From: Lutibacter sp.
Lineage (GTDB): Bacteria > Bacteroidota > Bacteroidia > Flavobacteriales > Flavobacteriaceae
DNA: 64,000 bases
Direction: 5' to 3'
Assembly: GCA_002733665.1 (NCBI GenBank)
Contig: NVWM01000011.1
Coordinates: 1,257 to 65,256 of the forward strand
The position numbers and the translations under genes were made by a program. Positions 25,650 to 34,830 of this stretch are shown here, piece after piece (positions within the stretch are counted from its first letter, which is position 1; each line of letters begins with the position of its first letter). The notes below the pieces were generated by a model. That model did not search any database and was not told where the DNA came from. It worked only from the letters and a program-made list of their open reading frames with translations.

Positions 25650-26396
25650 TTAAATTACTTTGGCTTCGTTGTGCAATAATGAGATTAACTCATCAACATT
25701 ATCAGCATCAACCATTTTACAAGCACCTTTTGGTGCAGGTTTCTCAAAACTTGCAGATGAAGTTGTACCATCAAAATCTACAGGTTCAACAACATTTAAA
25801 GGTTTTTTACGAGCCATCATAATTCCTCTCATATTAGGAATACGCAAATCTTTTTCTTCTACCAATCCTTTTTGCCCACCAATAACTAAAGGTAAACTTG
25901 CTGATAAAATTTCTTTTCCACCATCAATTTCGCGGCTTATTGTTGCAGTAGTTCCTTCTATTTCTAGACCTACACAAGCATTAGAAAAATTAAAATCTAA
26001 AATTGAAGCCAACATTGCTGGAACCATCCCTCCATTATAATCAATTGATTCTTTTCCTGCCAAGACTAAATCGTAACCTCCATTTTTTACAACTTCTGCT
26101 AATTGTTTTGCAACAAAAAAGCCATCAGTTGCTTCGGTATTTACTCTAATGGCATCATCAGCACCAATTGCCAACGCTTTTCTTAAAGTAGGTTCTGTAG
26201 TTGCATTCCCAACATTTACAACAGTTACAGATGCTCCTTGTTTTTCTTTAAACCACATTGCACGAGTTAATGCAAACTCGTCATAAGGATTGATTACAAA
26301 CTGCACACCATTTGTGTCAAATTTAGTGTCGCCATCTGTAAAATTTATTTTTGAAGTCGTGTCTGGAACATGACTTATACAAACTAAAACTTTCAT
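25650..26396 (-). CDS. etfB: Electron transfer flavoprotein, beta subunit
   Basis: EtfB binds AMP and pairs with EtfA. The 248-residue protein begins MKVLVCISHVPDT and shows NPYDEFALTRAM, LVLAGKESIDYNGGMVPAML and the late RIPNMRGIMMARKKPL stretch of the family. It leads the etfBA operon. A candidate minus-strand -7 element TACCTTCG (26456-26463) stands upstream, next to a 22-bp palindrome. Confidence 0.95.
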   Translation of the reverse strand: MKVLVCISHVPDTTSKINFTDGDTKFDTNGVQFVINPYDEFALTRAMWFKEKQGASVTVVNVGNATTEPTLRKALAIGADDAIRVNTEATDGFFVAKQLAEVVKNGGYDLVLAGKESIDYNGGMVPAMLASILDFNFSNACVGLEIEGTTATISREIDGGKEILSASLPLVIGGQKGLVEEKDLRIPNMRGIMMARKKPLNVVEPVDFDGTTSSASFEKPAPKGACKMVDADNVDELISLLHNEAKVI

Positions 26397-26478
26397 TTAA
26401 AATATATTTATTTGAACTTATTATATTAAAATTTAGATGTTTTTAAACATCGGCACGAAGGTACTACTTTTTTTTCAA

Positions 26479-26500
26479 TTTACTATGCGCGCATAGTAAA
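26479..26500. promoter_or_regulatory. Perfect 22-bp palindrome, candidate operator between etfB and pdhB
   Basis: TTTACTATGCG and CGCATAGTAAA abut to give a perfect 22-bp palindrome. It covers the expected -33 region of the candidate etfB promoter and sits 1 bp before a TATTTTTG element (26502-26509) on the plus strand, so it could act on either operon. Its shape suits a dimeric repressor, for example of the TetR or MarR type; the regulator is not in the window. Confidence 0.75.
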
Positions 26501-26521
26501 ATATTTTTGTTTAGAAAACAA

Positions 26522-26550
26522 TTGATTTTATTCTGAATTATCTATTTTTG
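26522..26550 (+). promoter_or_regulatory. Predicted promoter of pdhB
   Basis: TTG (26522-26524), an 18-bp spacer and TATTTTTG (26543-26550) match the Bacteroidota consensus. Transcription would begin close to 26557, before the ATG at 26572. Confidence 0.7.
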
Positions 26551-26571
26551 CGTATCCAAATTTATTATAAA

Positions 26572-27552
26572 ATGAAGACAATACAATTTAGAGAAGCGAT
26601 ATGCGAAGCCATGAGCGAAGAGATGCGAAGAGACGAAACTGTTTTTTTGATCGGAGAGGAAGTTGCAGAATATAATGGTGCTTATAAAGCATCAAAAGGG
26701 ATGCTTGATGAGTTTGGTGCAAAAAGAGTGATTGATGCGCCAATTGCAGAACTAGGTTTTGCTGGGATTGCTGTTGGTTCTACGATGGGAGGAAATCGTC
26801 CTATTGTAGAATATATGACTTTTAATTTTTCATTAGTTGGTATTGACCAGATAATAAATAATGCTGCTAAAATTAGACAAATGAGTGGAGGGCAGTTTCC
26901 ATGTCCTATTGTTTTTAGAGGTCCAACTGCATCTGCAGGTCAATTAGGTGCTACGCATTCACAAGCATTTGAAAATTGGTTTGCCAATACTCCTGGATTA
27001 AAGGTGATTGTACCTTCAACTCCTTATGACGCTAAAGGATTGCTAAAAGCAGCAATTCGTGATGATGACCCAGTAATTTTTATGGAATCTGAACAAATGT
27101 ATGGTGATAAAGGAGAAGTTCCGGAAGGAGAATATGTTTTGCCAATAGGAGTTGCAGATATTAAAAGAAAAGGAACTGATGTAACTGTTGTTTCTTTTGG
27201 AAAAATTATAAAAGAAGCATTTAAAGCTGCTGATGCACTTGAAAAAGAAGGAATTTCTGTAGAAATTATTGATTTAAGAACTGTGCGTCCTATGGATCAC
27301 GCAACTATTTTAGAATCAGTGAAGAAAACAAATAGATTGGTAATTCTTGAAGAAGCATGGCCATTTGCAAGTGTAGCATCTGAAATTACATACCAAGTTC
27401 AAGAAAATGCATTTGACTATTTAGATGCACCAATAAAAAGAATTACAACTGCTGATACTCCTGCACCATTTTCGCCTGTGCTTTTAGCAGAATGGTTGCC
27501 TAACGCAAATGACGTTATTAAGGCTGTTAAAGAAGTGATGTACGTAAAATAA
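26572..27552 (+). CDS. pdhB: Pyruvate dehydrogenase E1 component, beta subunit
   Basis: The beta subunit of the two-chain E1 decarboxylates pyruvate with thiamine diphosphate for acetyl-CoA production. I chose the ATG at 26572 (MKTIQFREAICEAM). The longer frame to 26548 overlaps the promoter. Family stretches include FLIGEEVAEYNGAYKASKGM, IAELGFAGIAVGSTMGG, GPTASAGQLGATHSQAFENW and EEAWPFASVASEI. The alpha subunit and E2 are not next to it, which, as far as I recall, is normal in flavobacteria. A branched-chain 2-oxoacid E1 beta is less likely from these stretches. Confidence 0.9.
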   Translation: MKTIQFREAICEAMSEEMRRDETVFLIGEEVAEYNGAYKASKGMLDEFGAKRVIDAPIAELGFAGIAVGSTMGGNRPIVEYMTFNFSLVGIDQIINNAAKIRQMSGGQFPCPIVFRGPTASAGQLGATHSQAFENWFANTPGLKVIVPSTPYDAKGLLKAAIRDDDPVIFMESEQMYGDKGEVPEGEYVLPIGVADIKRKGTDVTVVSFGKIIKEAFKAADALEKEGISVEIIDLRTVRPMDHATILESVKKTNRLVILEEAWPFASVASEITYQVQENAFDYLDAPIKRITTADTPAPFSPVLLAEWLPNANDVIKAVKEVMYVK

Positions 27553-27573
27553 AGATAAATTATAATCGTTTAT

Positions 27574-27607
27574 AACCTTTCAGGCATGATGTTTGAAAGG
27601 TTTTTTT
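27574..27607 (+). terminator. Intrinsic terminator after pdhB
   Basis: The perfect 9-bp stem AACCTTTCA / TGAAAGGTT (27574-27582, 27594-27602) is followed by a run of T, immediately before the DUF5686 gene. Confidence 0.88.
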
Positions 27608-27611
27608 AATT

Positions 27612-30116
27612 ATGAAAAAAATATTATTAGCCCTAACACTATTTTGTAGTATTACAATCTTTGCTCAAGTTAAAATTGGTGGAGTTGTAGTTGACGAACA
27701 AAATAATACAATCCCTTTTACAAATGTTGTGTTTGTAAACTCTACTATAGGAACTGTTTCTAACGAAAATGGAAAATTCTATTTAGAATCGGATAAAAAC
27801 TTTAATGAAATAGAAGTTTCTTTTCTTGGATACGAAACAAAAAGGTTTACTATTAAGAGTCGAGATTTAGATCTTCGCATTGTTTTAAAAGAAGAAGCCA
27901 GCCAATTAGATGAAGTAGTTATATATTCTGGAAAAACAAAGAAAAAAGGAAATCCTGCGATTGCAATTTTAAAGAAAGTTTGGGCAAAAAAGCACAAGAA
28001 CGGAACACATCTTTTTGATCAATATGAGTATGAAAAGTATGAGAAAGTAGAATTTGATATGAATAATATCGATAGTACTATGATGAAGCGAAAGATTTTC
28101 AAAAACATGGAGTTTATCTTTGAAAGTATAGACACTTCACGAATTACAGGAAAAGCATATCTTCCAATTTTTATTAATGAATCTGTAAATAAAACCTACG
28201 GAAATAATAAAAGTGAGAAGGTGCGTGAAGATTTAATAGCCAATAAAAACTCTGGTTTTGATAACAATCAGTATATTATATCATTTATCAAAGATTTATA
28301 TGTCGATTATGATATCTATAACAATTACATTAAAGTTTTTGACAAAAGTTTTGTGAGTCCACTTTCAAAAACTGGAGTTTCTACTTATAATTATGTGCTT
28401 ACAGATAGCGCATATATTGATAATAAATGGTGTTACAATATCTTGTATTATCCAAGGCGTAAAAGTGAATTGACCTTCAAAGGAGATTTTTGGGTAAACG
28501 ATTCCACATATGCTGTGAAAGAAATAAATATGCAAGCCAATAAAAGTGCAAACATAAATTGGGTAAAAGATATTTATATTGAGCAAAATTTTGATGTACT
28601 TAATGATTCTGTTTTTCTTTTAAAGCGTGATTATATCATGTCAGATTTCAGTATCGGAAAGAAAGATAAAGCAAAGGGAGTGTATGGTAAACGTACAACG
28701 ATGTATAAAGATTATAAATTTGATGATGATAAAGGTGAAGAGTTCTATAAAGAAGAAATAGATATTTACGAAGAAGAAATTTATGCAAAGGCAGATGATT
28801 ATTGGTCAGAAAATAGGCAGGAAAAATTAAATAAGAACGAACTTGGAGTTTATAAAATGTTAGATACATTGAGTAAAACTAAGAAGTTTAAAAAGATGTA
28901 TAGTCTTGTTTCAATTTTAGGCTCAGGATATATTGAAATGAATAATTTTGATTTTGGACCTATTTTTTCAACTGTTGGAACCAATGATGTCGAAGGTGTT
29001 CGCCTGCGAGTTGGAGGTAGAACCTATTTTGGAAGAAATGATTTATGGAGACTTCAAGGTTATACTGCATATGGATTTAAAGATGATCAGTTTAAATATG
29101 GTATTTCTGGAAAATGGTTGGTCAACAAAAAAAAGCGAATTATTCTTGGATTAGGAAACCGTAGAGATATTGAACAAATTGGTGTGAGTTTAACAACAAC
29201 CAATGATATTTTAGGGCGAAGTTTTGCATCTTCATCTTTCTTCTCTAGTGGCGATAATAGTAAATTGACTTCTATTAACTTAACAAATGCATTTGTATCT
29301 ATCGAGCCAAAAAAGAACTTGATTGTTAAGGCTGGCGCTTCGTATAGAACATTAAAATCTGCTTCACCAACTTTTAATCTAGATTATATAGATGAAGATG
29401 GAATTCCGCAATCTGATATTGCACAAGCAGAAGCAAATATTTCTGTACGATATACGCCAAAATTGAAGACGATTGGTTATGGTGTAGAAAGAGGCGAAGC
29501 AGATACAAGACATCCAACTTTTTTCTTAAATTATTCAAAAGGATTTAAAGGGGTTTTTAATAGTGATTTTGATTATCAAAAAATCCAATTTTATTACCGA
29601 CAACCAATTCTTATTGGTGGTTTAGGACGAACATTTACCACTTTTGAGGTTGGTAAAACTTTTGGTGAACTTCCTTTAGGATTGTTAAATGTTGTTCCAG
29701 GAAATCAATCGTATTTCAATATAGAAAACACTTATTCGTTGTTAGATTATTATGAATTTACTACTGATGCGTATGCATCTTTACATTTAGAGCATAATTT
29801 TAATGGACGTTTTTTCTCAAGAATTCCACTATTAAGAAAATTAAACCTTCGTGAAATTATAGGCTTCAAGGCAGTTACAGGTAGTATTTCTGATAAAAAT
29901 GTAGCAATGAGTGCTCCAGCATTTTCAGCATTGCCTTTAGCATCATTAGATCCAAATGTGATTGCGCCAAAGAACAAACCATATATTGAGTACAGTGCAG
30001 GAGTTGGAAATATATTTAAAGTTTTCAGAATAGACTTTATTTGGAGAGGTTCGTATCGTGATGTGCCAAATGCAAATAACTTTGGAATAAAAGGCTCGTT
30101 TGGGTTCTATTTTTAG
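27612..30116 (+). CDS. DUF5686 outer-membrane protein with carboxypeptidase-regulatory-like domain
   Basis: The 834-residue protein has a signal peptide (residues 1-18, cleaved after FAQ). A CarboxypepD_reg-like beta-sandwich follows at about 22-95 (GVVVDEQNNTIPFTNVVF). The long remaining part is of the DUF5686 type and ends in a beta-barrel-like series closing with NFGIKGSFGFYF. Such proteins are common in the outer membrane of Bacteroidota; the function is unknown. The final Phe fits an outer-membrane barrel. It starts 4 bp after the pdhB terminator, so its own promoter must overlap that region or depend on read-through. Confidence 0.82.
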   Translation: MKKILLALTLFCSITIFAQVKIGGVVVDEQNNTIPFTNVVFVNSTIGTVSNENGKFYLESDKNFNEIEVSFLGYETKRFTIKSRDLDLRIVLKEEASQLDEVVIYSGKTKKKGNPAIAILKKVWAKKHKNGTHLFDQYEYEKYEKVEFDMNNIDSTMMKRKIFKNMEFIFESIDTSRITGKAYLPIFINESVNKTYGNNKSEKVREDLIANKNSGFDNNQYIISFIKDLYVDYDIYNNYIKVFDKSFVSPLSKTGVSTYNYVLTDSAYIDNKWCYNILYYPRRKSELTFKGDFWVNDSTYAVKEINMQANKSANINWVKDIYIEQNFDVLNDSVFLLKRDYIMSDFSIGKKDKAKGVYGKRTTMYKDYKFDDDKGEEFYKEEIDIYEEEIYAKADDYWSENRQEKLNKNELGVYKMLDTLSKTKKFKKMYSLVSILGSGYIEMNNFDFGPIFSTVGTNDVEGVRLRVGGRTYFGRNDLWRLQGYTAYGFKDDQFKYGISGKWLVNKKKRIILGLGNRRDIEQIGVSLTTTNDILGRSFASSSFFSSGDNSKLTSINLTNAFVSIEPKKNLIVKAGASYRTLKSASPTFNLDYIDEDGIPQSDIAQAEANISVRYTPKLKTIGYGVERGEADTRHPTFFLNYSKGFKGVFNSDFDYQKIQFYYRQPILIGGLGRTFTTFEVGKTFGELPLGLLNVVPGNQSYFNIENTYSLLDYYEFTTDAYASLHLEHNFNGRFFSRIPLLRKLNLREIIGFKAVTGSISDKNVAMSAPAFSALPLASLDPNVIAPKNKPYIEYSAGVGNIFKVFRIDFIWRGSYRDVPNANNFGIKGSFGFYF

Positions 30117-30123
30117 CCGTACA

Positions 30124-30936
30124 TTACTGCCTCACATAGCGAGAATTCCAAAAATATGGACCTCCACTAAAAGAAGTGTTTCTATGTTGCATCATTAGAA
30201 TACCAGTTTCTTGATTCCACGTGCCACCTAAAACAGTGCCAATATCATAATTTGGATAATAAAATAAGTCGTCAGAGTAAGGAACATTACTACAATTTAC
30301 TTCTATATATCCTGGATTGAGAAGAACAATACTTTGTGCACAAGTGGCTAAAAATAAACCATCAGCACTTGTTAAATGCCATTTACCATTATTTGCTTTC
30401 GTAATATTAACGGTTATAGAAGAAGAAAAGATATTATTTAGGCAAAAATCATTTGTGACTTGATAGTTGCCAGTTAAATCTACAAAACATTCATAGTTTA
30501 TGGTAAATACACCATGCACTTCAATATTGCTATCAACTTCTTGAGCAATAAAAGTAATTTCTTTTGTGGTTGAGGTGTGCATTTCTTCGGTAAGAATTTC
30601 TATATCTATGTGTTGCGTAAAATTGTTAAAATTATTGAAAGTATATGATGAACTAGATGTAAAATTAAAATCAACTCCTTCAATAGCAGTTGAATTTTGC
30701 GTATCAACACGAAGTGTAAACTCTATAGATTCATTAAAATAATAGACTTGAGAGTTTACTAAACGAACAGTTACTTGATCTTGATATGTAGAACCATCAG
30801 AAATATGTGAAACGGTATTTGATTCTGCAACGAATTCAATAATTGGTGTTGGTAGAATACGATCTGTATTAGTTTCGTCATCATTGCTACAAGAAAAAAG
30901 GAGCATTAATAAAAATACTGGTATAATTGATTTCAT
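30124..30936 (-). CDS. Lipoprotein with Calx-beta-like repeat region
   Basis: I start the gene at the ATG at 30936 (MKSIIPVFLLMLLFSCSNDD), which gives a clear lipobox LFSC. The longer open frame to 31056 crosses the ppa promoter and encodes an unlikely basic tail. The 270-residue protein has Calx-beta-like text around AIEGVDFNFTSSSSYTF and a C-terminal domain with paired cysteines. It is a surface or periplasmic lipoprotein of unknown role, convergent with the DUF5686 gene. Confidence 0.72.
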   Translation of the reverse strand: MKSIIPVFLLMLLFSCSNDDETNTDRILPTPIIEFVAESNTVSHISDGSTYQDQVTVRLVNSQVYYFNESIEFTLRVDTQNSTAIEGVDFNFTSSSSYTFNNFNNFTQHIDIEILTEEMHTSTTKEITFIAQEVDSNIEVHGVFTINYECFVDLTGNYQVTNDFCLNNIFSSSITVNITKANNGKWHLTSADGLFLATCAQSIVLLNPGYIEVNCSNVPYSDDLFYYPNYDIGTVLGGTWNQETGILMMQHRNTSFSGGPYFWNSRYVRQ

Positions 30937-31006
30937 AGCGTTAGTTGTTTGACTATTTAAAAGATGCAAAAATGTTAAAAGGGTTGCGCGAAGTTTTGAG
31001 GTTTCC

Positions 31007-31037
31007 TTGTACAAGCCTAAATGTTTCCGTACCTTTG
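31007..31037 (+). promoter_or_regulatory. Predicted promoter of ppa
   Basis: TTG at 31007-31009, 20-bp spacer and TACCTTTG at 31030-31037. Transcription near 31044 implies a leader of only about 16 nt and supports the ATG at 31060. Confidence 0.78.
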
Positions 31038-31059
31038 CTGCCCTAAAAATACGCAAATT

Positions 31060-31587
31060 ATGAGTCCAAAAGAAAAAAAGACATTTGATGTTTTAATTGA
31101 AATCCCTAAAGGAAGCAGAAACAAGTACGAATATGATTTTGATTTGCATAAAATACGATTTGATAGAATGTTATTTTCTTCAATGATGTATCCTGCAGAT
31201 TATGGTTTTATTCCAGAAACATTAGCGTTAGATGGCGACCCTTTAGATGTGTTAGTTTTAGGAGGAGAACCAACGTTTCCTATGTGTGTGGTAGAGGTTA
31301 AGCCAATCGGAGTTTTCCATATGGCAGACGAAAAAGGTCCAGACGAAAAAGTGATTTGTGTTCCAGTTTCAGATCCTATTTGGAATAACCTAAATGATTT
31401 ATCTGATATGAATCCGCATCAAATTAAAGAGATTGAACATTTCTTTCAAGTTTATAAAGATTTAGAGAAGAAAAGAGTTGATGTAGGAGGTTGGGGAAAT
31501 GTAGATGAAGCTTATGATATTCTACATAAATGTATTGATAGATATGAAAATAGTGACCATAAAAAGAATGGGAATTTTACCATATAA
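31060..31587 (+). CDS. ppa: Soluble inorganic pyrophosphatase (family I)
   Basis: The enzyme hydrolyses pyrophosphate to phosphate in the cytoplasm. I chose the ATG at 31060 (MSPKEKKTFDVLIEIPKGS), because the predicted promoter lies between that and the longer frame. The protein is then 175 residues, normal for family I. The metal-binding signature is DGDPLDVLVL, preceded by PADYGFIPETLA. A separate membrane pyrophosphatase gene follows, with a terminator between the two. Confidence 0.95.
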   Translation: MSPKEKKTFDVLIEIPKGSRNKYEYDFDLHKIRFDRMLFSSMMYPADYGFIPETLALDGDPLDVLVLGGEPTFPMCVVEVKPIGVFHMADEKGPDEKVICVPVSDPIWNNLNDLSDMNPHQIKEIEHFFQVYKDLEKKRVDVGGWGNVDEAYDILHKCIDRYENSDHKKNGNFTI

Positions 31588-31607
31588 AAAATAAATTACA
31601 GTACAAA

Positions 31608-31642
31608 AACCTCTTAAAATTAGACTTTTAAGAGGTTTTTTT
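31608..31642 (+). terminator. Intrinsic terminator after ppa
   Basis: The perfect 12-bp stem AACCTCTTAAAA / TTTTAAGAGGTT has a 6-nt loop and is followed by T residues. Confidence 0.9.
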
Positions 31643-31659
31643 ATTCCCACTATTTTTAG

Positions 31660-31667
31660 TACATTTG
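31660..31667 (+). promoter_or_regulatory. Predicted -7 element for hppA
   Basis: TACATTTG matches TAnnTTTG and lies 38 bp before the hppA ATG. The -33 position falls in the T run of the ppa terminator, with no TTG. Confidence 0.5.
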
Positions 31668-31704
31668 CCGAGCAAAATTTTAAACTAAATAAACAATAAT
31701 ATAT

Positions 31705-34128
31705 ATGGAATCAATGATGATTTATATGCCAATAGCGGCAGCAGCAATTGGATTAGCGTACATGCTAATAAAAAGATCTTGGGTAATGAAGCAAGATGCT
31801 GGAGATGGAAAGATGAAAGAAATTGCAGATCACATTTATGAAGGTGCTTTGGCATTTTTAAATGCAGAATACCGACTATTAACAATTTTTGTTGCAGGAG
31901 TAAGTATTGCTTTATTTGTAGTTTCAATGTTTGTAGAGTCTACACATTGGTTAATAGTAATAGCCTTTATTCTTGGAGCAATTTTTTCTGCTTTTGCAGG
32001 AAATGTAGGGATGAAAATTGCAACAAAAACAAATGTAAGAACAACACAAGCAGCAAAAACAAGTTTGCCAAATGCATTAAAAGTTTCTTTTGGTGGAGGT
32101 ACCGTTATGGGATTGGGAGTTGCAGGTCTTGCAGTTCTTGGTTTAACAGCATTCTTTATTTTCTTCTTTAATTATTTTATGGATGGTCAATGGACATCAG
32201 TAGATGATATGACCAAAGTATTAGAAACATTAGCAGGATTCTCTTTAGGAGCAGAATCTATTGCATTGTTTGCACGTGTTGGTGGAGGAATCTACACAAA
32301 AGCAGCAGATGTTGGAGCGGATTTAGTAGGTAAAGTAGAAGCAGGAATTCCAGAAGATGATCCAAGAAATCCAGCAACAATTGCTGATAATGTTGGTGAT
32401 AATGTTGGTGATGTTGCAGGAATGGGGGCAGATCTATTTGGTTCTTATGTAGCAACAGTATTGGCAGCAATGGTTTTAGGAAACTATATTATTAGAGATA
32501 ATGGTGGAGCAATTGCTGACGCCTTTGGAGGTATTGGTCCGATCTTATTACCAATGTCTATTGCGGGAATTGGAATTATTATTTCTTTGATAGGTACAAT
32601 GTTTGTAGGTATCAAAAGTAACGATGCAAAGGAATCTCAAGTAATGGGAGCATTAAATAAAGGAAACTGGATTTCAATAGGTTTAGTAGCAATTTCAAGT
32701 TATTTCTTAATAATATGGATGTTGCCTGAAACAATGAAAATGCACTTCTTTGGAGAAGGTTTAATTGATATTACTGCAATGCGTGTATTTTATGCTGCAC
32801 TTGTAGGGTTAGTTGTTGGTGCAGTTATATCAGCAGTAACAGAATATTATACAGGATTAGGTAAAAGCCCAATTTTAAAAATAGTACAACAATCAAGTAC
32901 AGGAGCAGGAACAAATATTATCGCAGGTTTAGCAACAGGAATGATTTCTACATTCCCAACAGTATTGTTATTTGCTGCTGCAATTTGGTCTTCGTATGCT
33001 TTTGCAGGATTTTATGGTGTTGCACTTGCAGCATCTGCTATGATGGCAACTACTGCTATGCAGTTAGCAATTGACGCATTTGGTCCAATTGCTGATAATG
33101 CAGGAGGAATTGCTGAAATGAGTGAGCAAGATCCTATTGTGAGAGAACGTACAGATATATTAGATTCAGTTGGTAATACTACTGCTGCAACAGGAAAAGG
33201 TTTTGCAATCGCTTCAGCTGCATTGACATCTTTAGCATTATTTGCTGCGTATGTAACATTTACTGGAATTGACGGGATTAATATTTTTAAAGCACCAGTT
33301 CTTGCAATGTTATTTGTAGGAGGAATGGTTCCTGTAGTATTCTCTGCATTGGCAATGAATGCTGTTGGTAAAGCTGCTATGGAAATGGTAGAAGAGGTAA
33401 GACGTCAGTTTAGAGAAATTCCAGGAATTATGGAAGGAACTGGAAAACCAGAATATGATAAATGTGTTGCTATTTCTACAAAGGCTTCTTTAAAAGAAAT
33501 GATGTTACCAGGAATTTTAACTATCGGATTTCCATTAATCATAACATTTTTACCAATGTTATTTGGAATGGATAATATGATGATTGCAGAAATGCTTGGA
33601 GGTTATATGGCTGGAGTTACAGTAAGTGGAGTTCTTTGGGCAATCTTCCAGAACAACGCAGGAGGTGCTTGGGATAATGCTAAGAAATCTTTTGAAGCAG
33701 GAGTAGAGATTAATGGAGAAATGACTTTTAAAGGTTCTGAAGCACACAAAGCAGCAGTTACTGGAGATACAGTTGGAGACCCATTTAAAGATACTTCAGG
33801 ACCATCAATGAACATCTTGATTAAATTAACTTGTTTGATTGGTTTGGTAGTTGCACCTATTTTAGGAGGGCATTCTGCTACAGCTACTCATAATGAAGTT
33901 CAACATGAAATGGAAATTGTTGTTGATGCAACTGATGATAATGCTAAAGCTGTAATTACAACAACTAAAACAGTAGACGGTAAGACTGTAGTTGAAGATA
34001 AAATTATTGAAGGTACTACAGAAGAAGTTGAAGCAAAAGTAAAGGCTTTAAAAGAAGATGTAAAAGTTGAGATTAAAAAGGGAGAAAAAGTTATAAAAGA
34101 AGTTATTGAAGAGGTTGAAAAAAACTAA
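31705..34128 (+). CDS. hppA: Membrane-bound ion-translocating pyrophosphatase
   Basis: This multi-spanning enzyme couples pyrophosphate hydrolysis to H+ or Na+ export. The 807-residue protein has about 16 membrane helices and the catalytic DNVGDNVGDVAGMGADLF signature. The GNTTAATGKG stretch has Ala where K+-independent enzymes have Lys, so it should be K+-dependent; whether it pumps H+ or Na+ cannot be told by eye. After the last helix a charged tail of about 80 residues (from about 730) contains repeats of Glu, Lys and Val and is unusual. Its own promoter element and terminator make it a single-gene unit. Confidence 0.94.
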   Translation: MESMMIYMPIAAAAIGLAYMLIKRSWVMKQDAGDGKMKEIADHIYEGALAFLNAEYRLLTIFVAGVSIALFVVSMFVESTHWLIVIAFILGAIFSAFAGNVGMKIATKTNVRTTQAAKTSLPNALKVSFGGGTVMGLGVAGLAVLGLTAFFIFFFNYFMDGQWTSVDDMTKVLETLAGFSLGAESIALFARVGGGIYTKAADVGADLVGKVEAGIPEDDPRNPATIADNVGDNVGDVAGMGADLFGSYVATVLAAMVLGNYIIRDNGGAIADAFGGIGPILLPMSIAGIGIIISLIGTMFVGIKSNDAKESQVMGALNKGNWISIGLVAISSYFLIIWMLPETMKMHFFGEGLIDITAMRVFYAALVGLVVGAVISAVTEYYTGLGKSPILKIVQQSSTGAGTNIIAGLATGMISTFPTVLLFAAAIWSSYAFAGFYGVALAASAMMATTAMQLAIDAFGPIADNAGGIAEMSEQDPIVRERTDILDSVGNTTAATGKGFAIASAALTSLALFAAYVTFTGIDGINIFKAPVLAMLFVGGMVPVVFSALAMNAVGKAAMEMVEEVRRQFREIPGIMEGTGKPEYDKCVAISTKASLKEMMLPGILTIGFPLIITFLPMLFGMDNMMIAEMLGGYMAGVTVSGVLWAIFQNNAGGAWDNAKKSFEAGVEINGEMTFKGSEAHKAAVTGDTVGDPFKDTSGPSMNILIKLTCLIGLVVAPILGGHSATATHNEVQHEMEIVVDATDDNAKAVITTTKTVDGKTVVEDKIIEGTTEEVEAKVKALKEDVKVEIKKGEKVIKEVIEEVEKN

Positions 34129-34149
34129 TTCAATTTAACTTTACGATAT

Positions 34150-34181
34150 AAAAAAAGCCAGCATTTGCTGGCTTTTTTTTG
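34150..34181. terminator. Intrinsic terminator after hppA
   Basis: The stem AGCCAGCA / TGCTGGCT is flanked by seven A and eight T, so it can serve both hppA and the convergent minus-strand gene. Confidence 0.9.
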
Positions 34182-34197
34182 TTGGGTGTTTATTTTT

Positions 34198-34797
34198 TTA
34201 TACAGCGGAATCTAATACTAGGTTTAGTTTGTATTTTCCGTAAATTATGGTATAATCACCATTTGGTTTTATAATTAAATAATTTGTGCAGTATAAATAA
34301 TCTTTAAAAATCTCTCTTATAAAGTCAAACTTGTCTTCATGTACTGTTATGTTGTCTGATGTAAATTTATATCCTTTTTCAGTAATAAAATAAGGTTTTA
34401 CTATTGGATATCTTTTGAGCATAAAAAAGTATTTGTAATTAGAAATTTCACTTTCAATTTCTTTTTCACAAGGATTGAAATAAAAATGAATTAAAATATT
34501 TTTAGTTGTATCGATTGGTTCACTTACTGTTTCACCGAGAAGTCTGTAAAAGTTTTTTAAAACATTAGATTTGATATTTCCTTTTTTTCTCCGATATATT
34601 TGATAACCAATAATTGCTGTATCGTTTTCAATAACTCTTTTATTAATAAAACGATCTTTTGCTTTATTAAACTTCTTCTTAGATATGAGTTCCTTTTCAG
34701 GATTAAAGAAGAGTTCTTCTTTTGTAATAGTTTGGCTATAGGAAATGACACTTAGAGTCAAACAAGTAAAGACTGTTAATAGAAATTTAAAATTCAT
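34198..34797 (-). CDS. Secreted protein of unknown function
   Basis: The 199-residue protein has a signal peptide (residues 1-21, cleaved near SYS) and a mature domain that I cannot assign. It contains several Lys/Arg-rich and Tyr/Phe-rich stretches and one cysteine pair far apart. It follows the deoxynucleoside kinase gene at 33 bp in the same direction and may be co-transcribed by chance of position only. Confidence 0.6.
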   Translation of the reverse strand: MNFKFLLTVFTCLTLSVISYSQTITKEELFFNPEKELISKKKFNKAKDRFINKRVIENDTAIIGYQIYRRKKGNIKSNVLKNFYRLLGETVSEPIDTTKNILIHFYFNPCEKEIESEISNYKYFFMLKRYPIVKPYFITEKGYKFTSDNITVHEDKFDFIREIFKDYLYCTNYLIIKPNGDYTIIYGKYKLNLVLDSAV

Positions 34798-34830
34798 AGC
34801 AATTGAATTTATATAAACACAAAGAATATT

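Noticed and set aside
30937-31056. Longer start for the Calx-beta lipoprotein
   Set aside because: The extra residues lie over the ppa promoter and destroy the lipoprotein signal; the ATG at 30936 is preferred.
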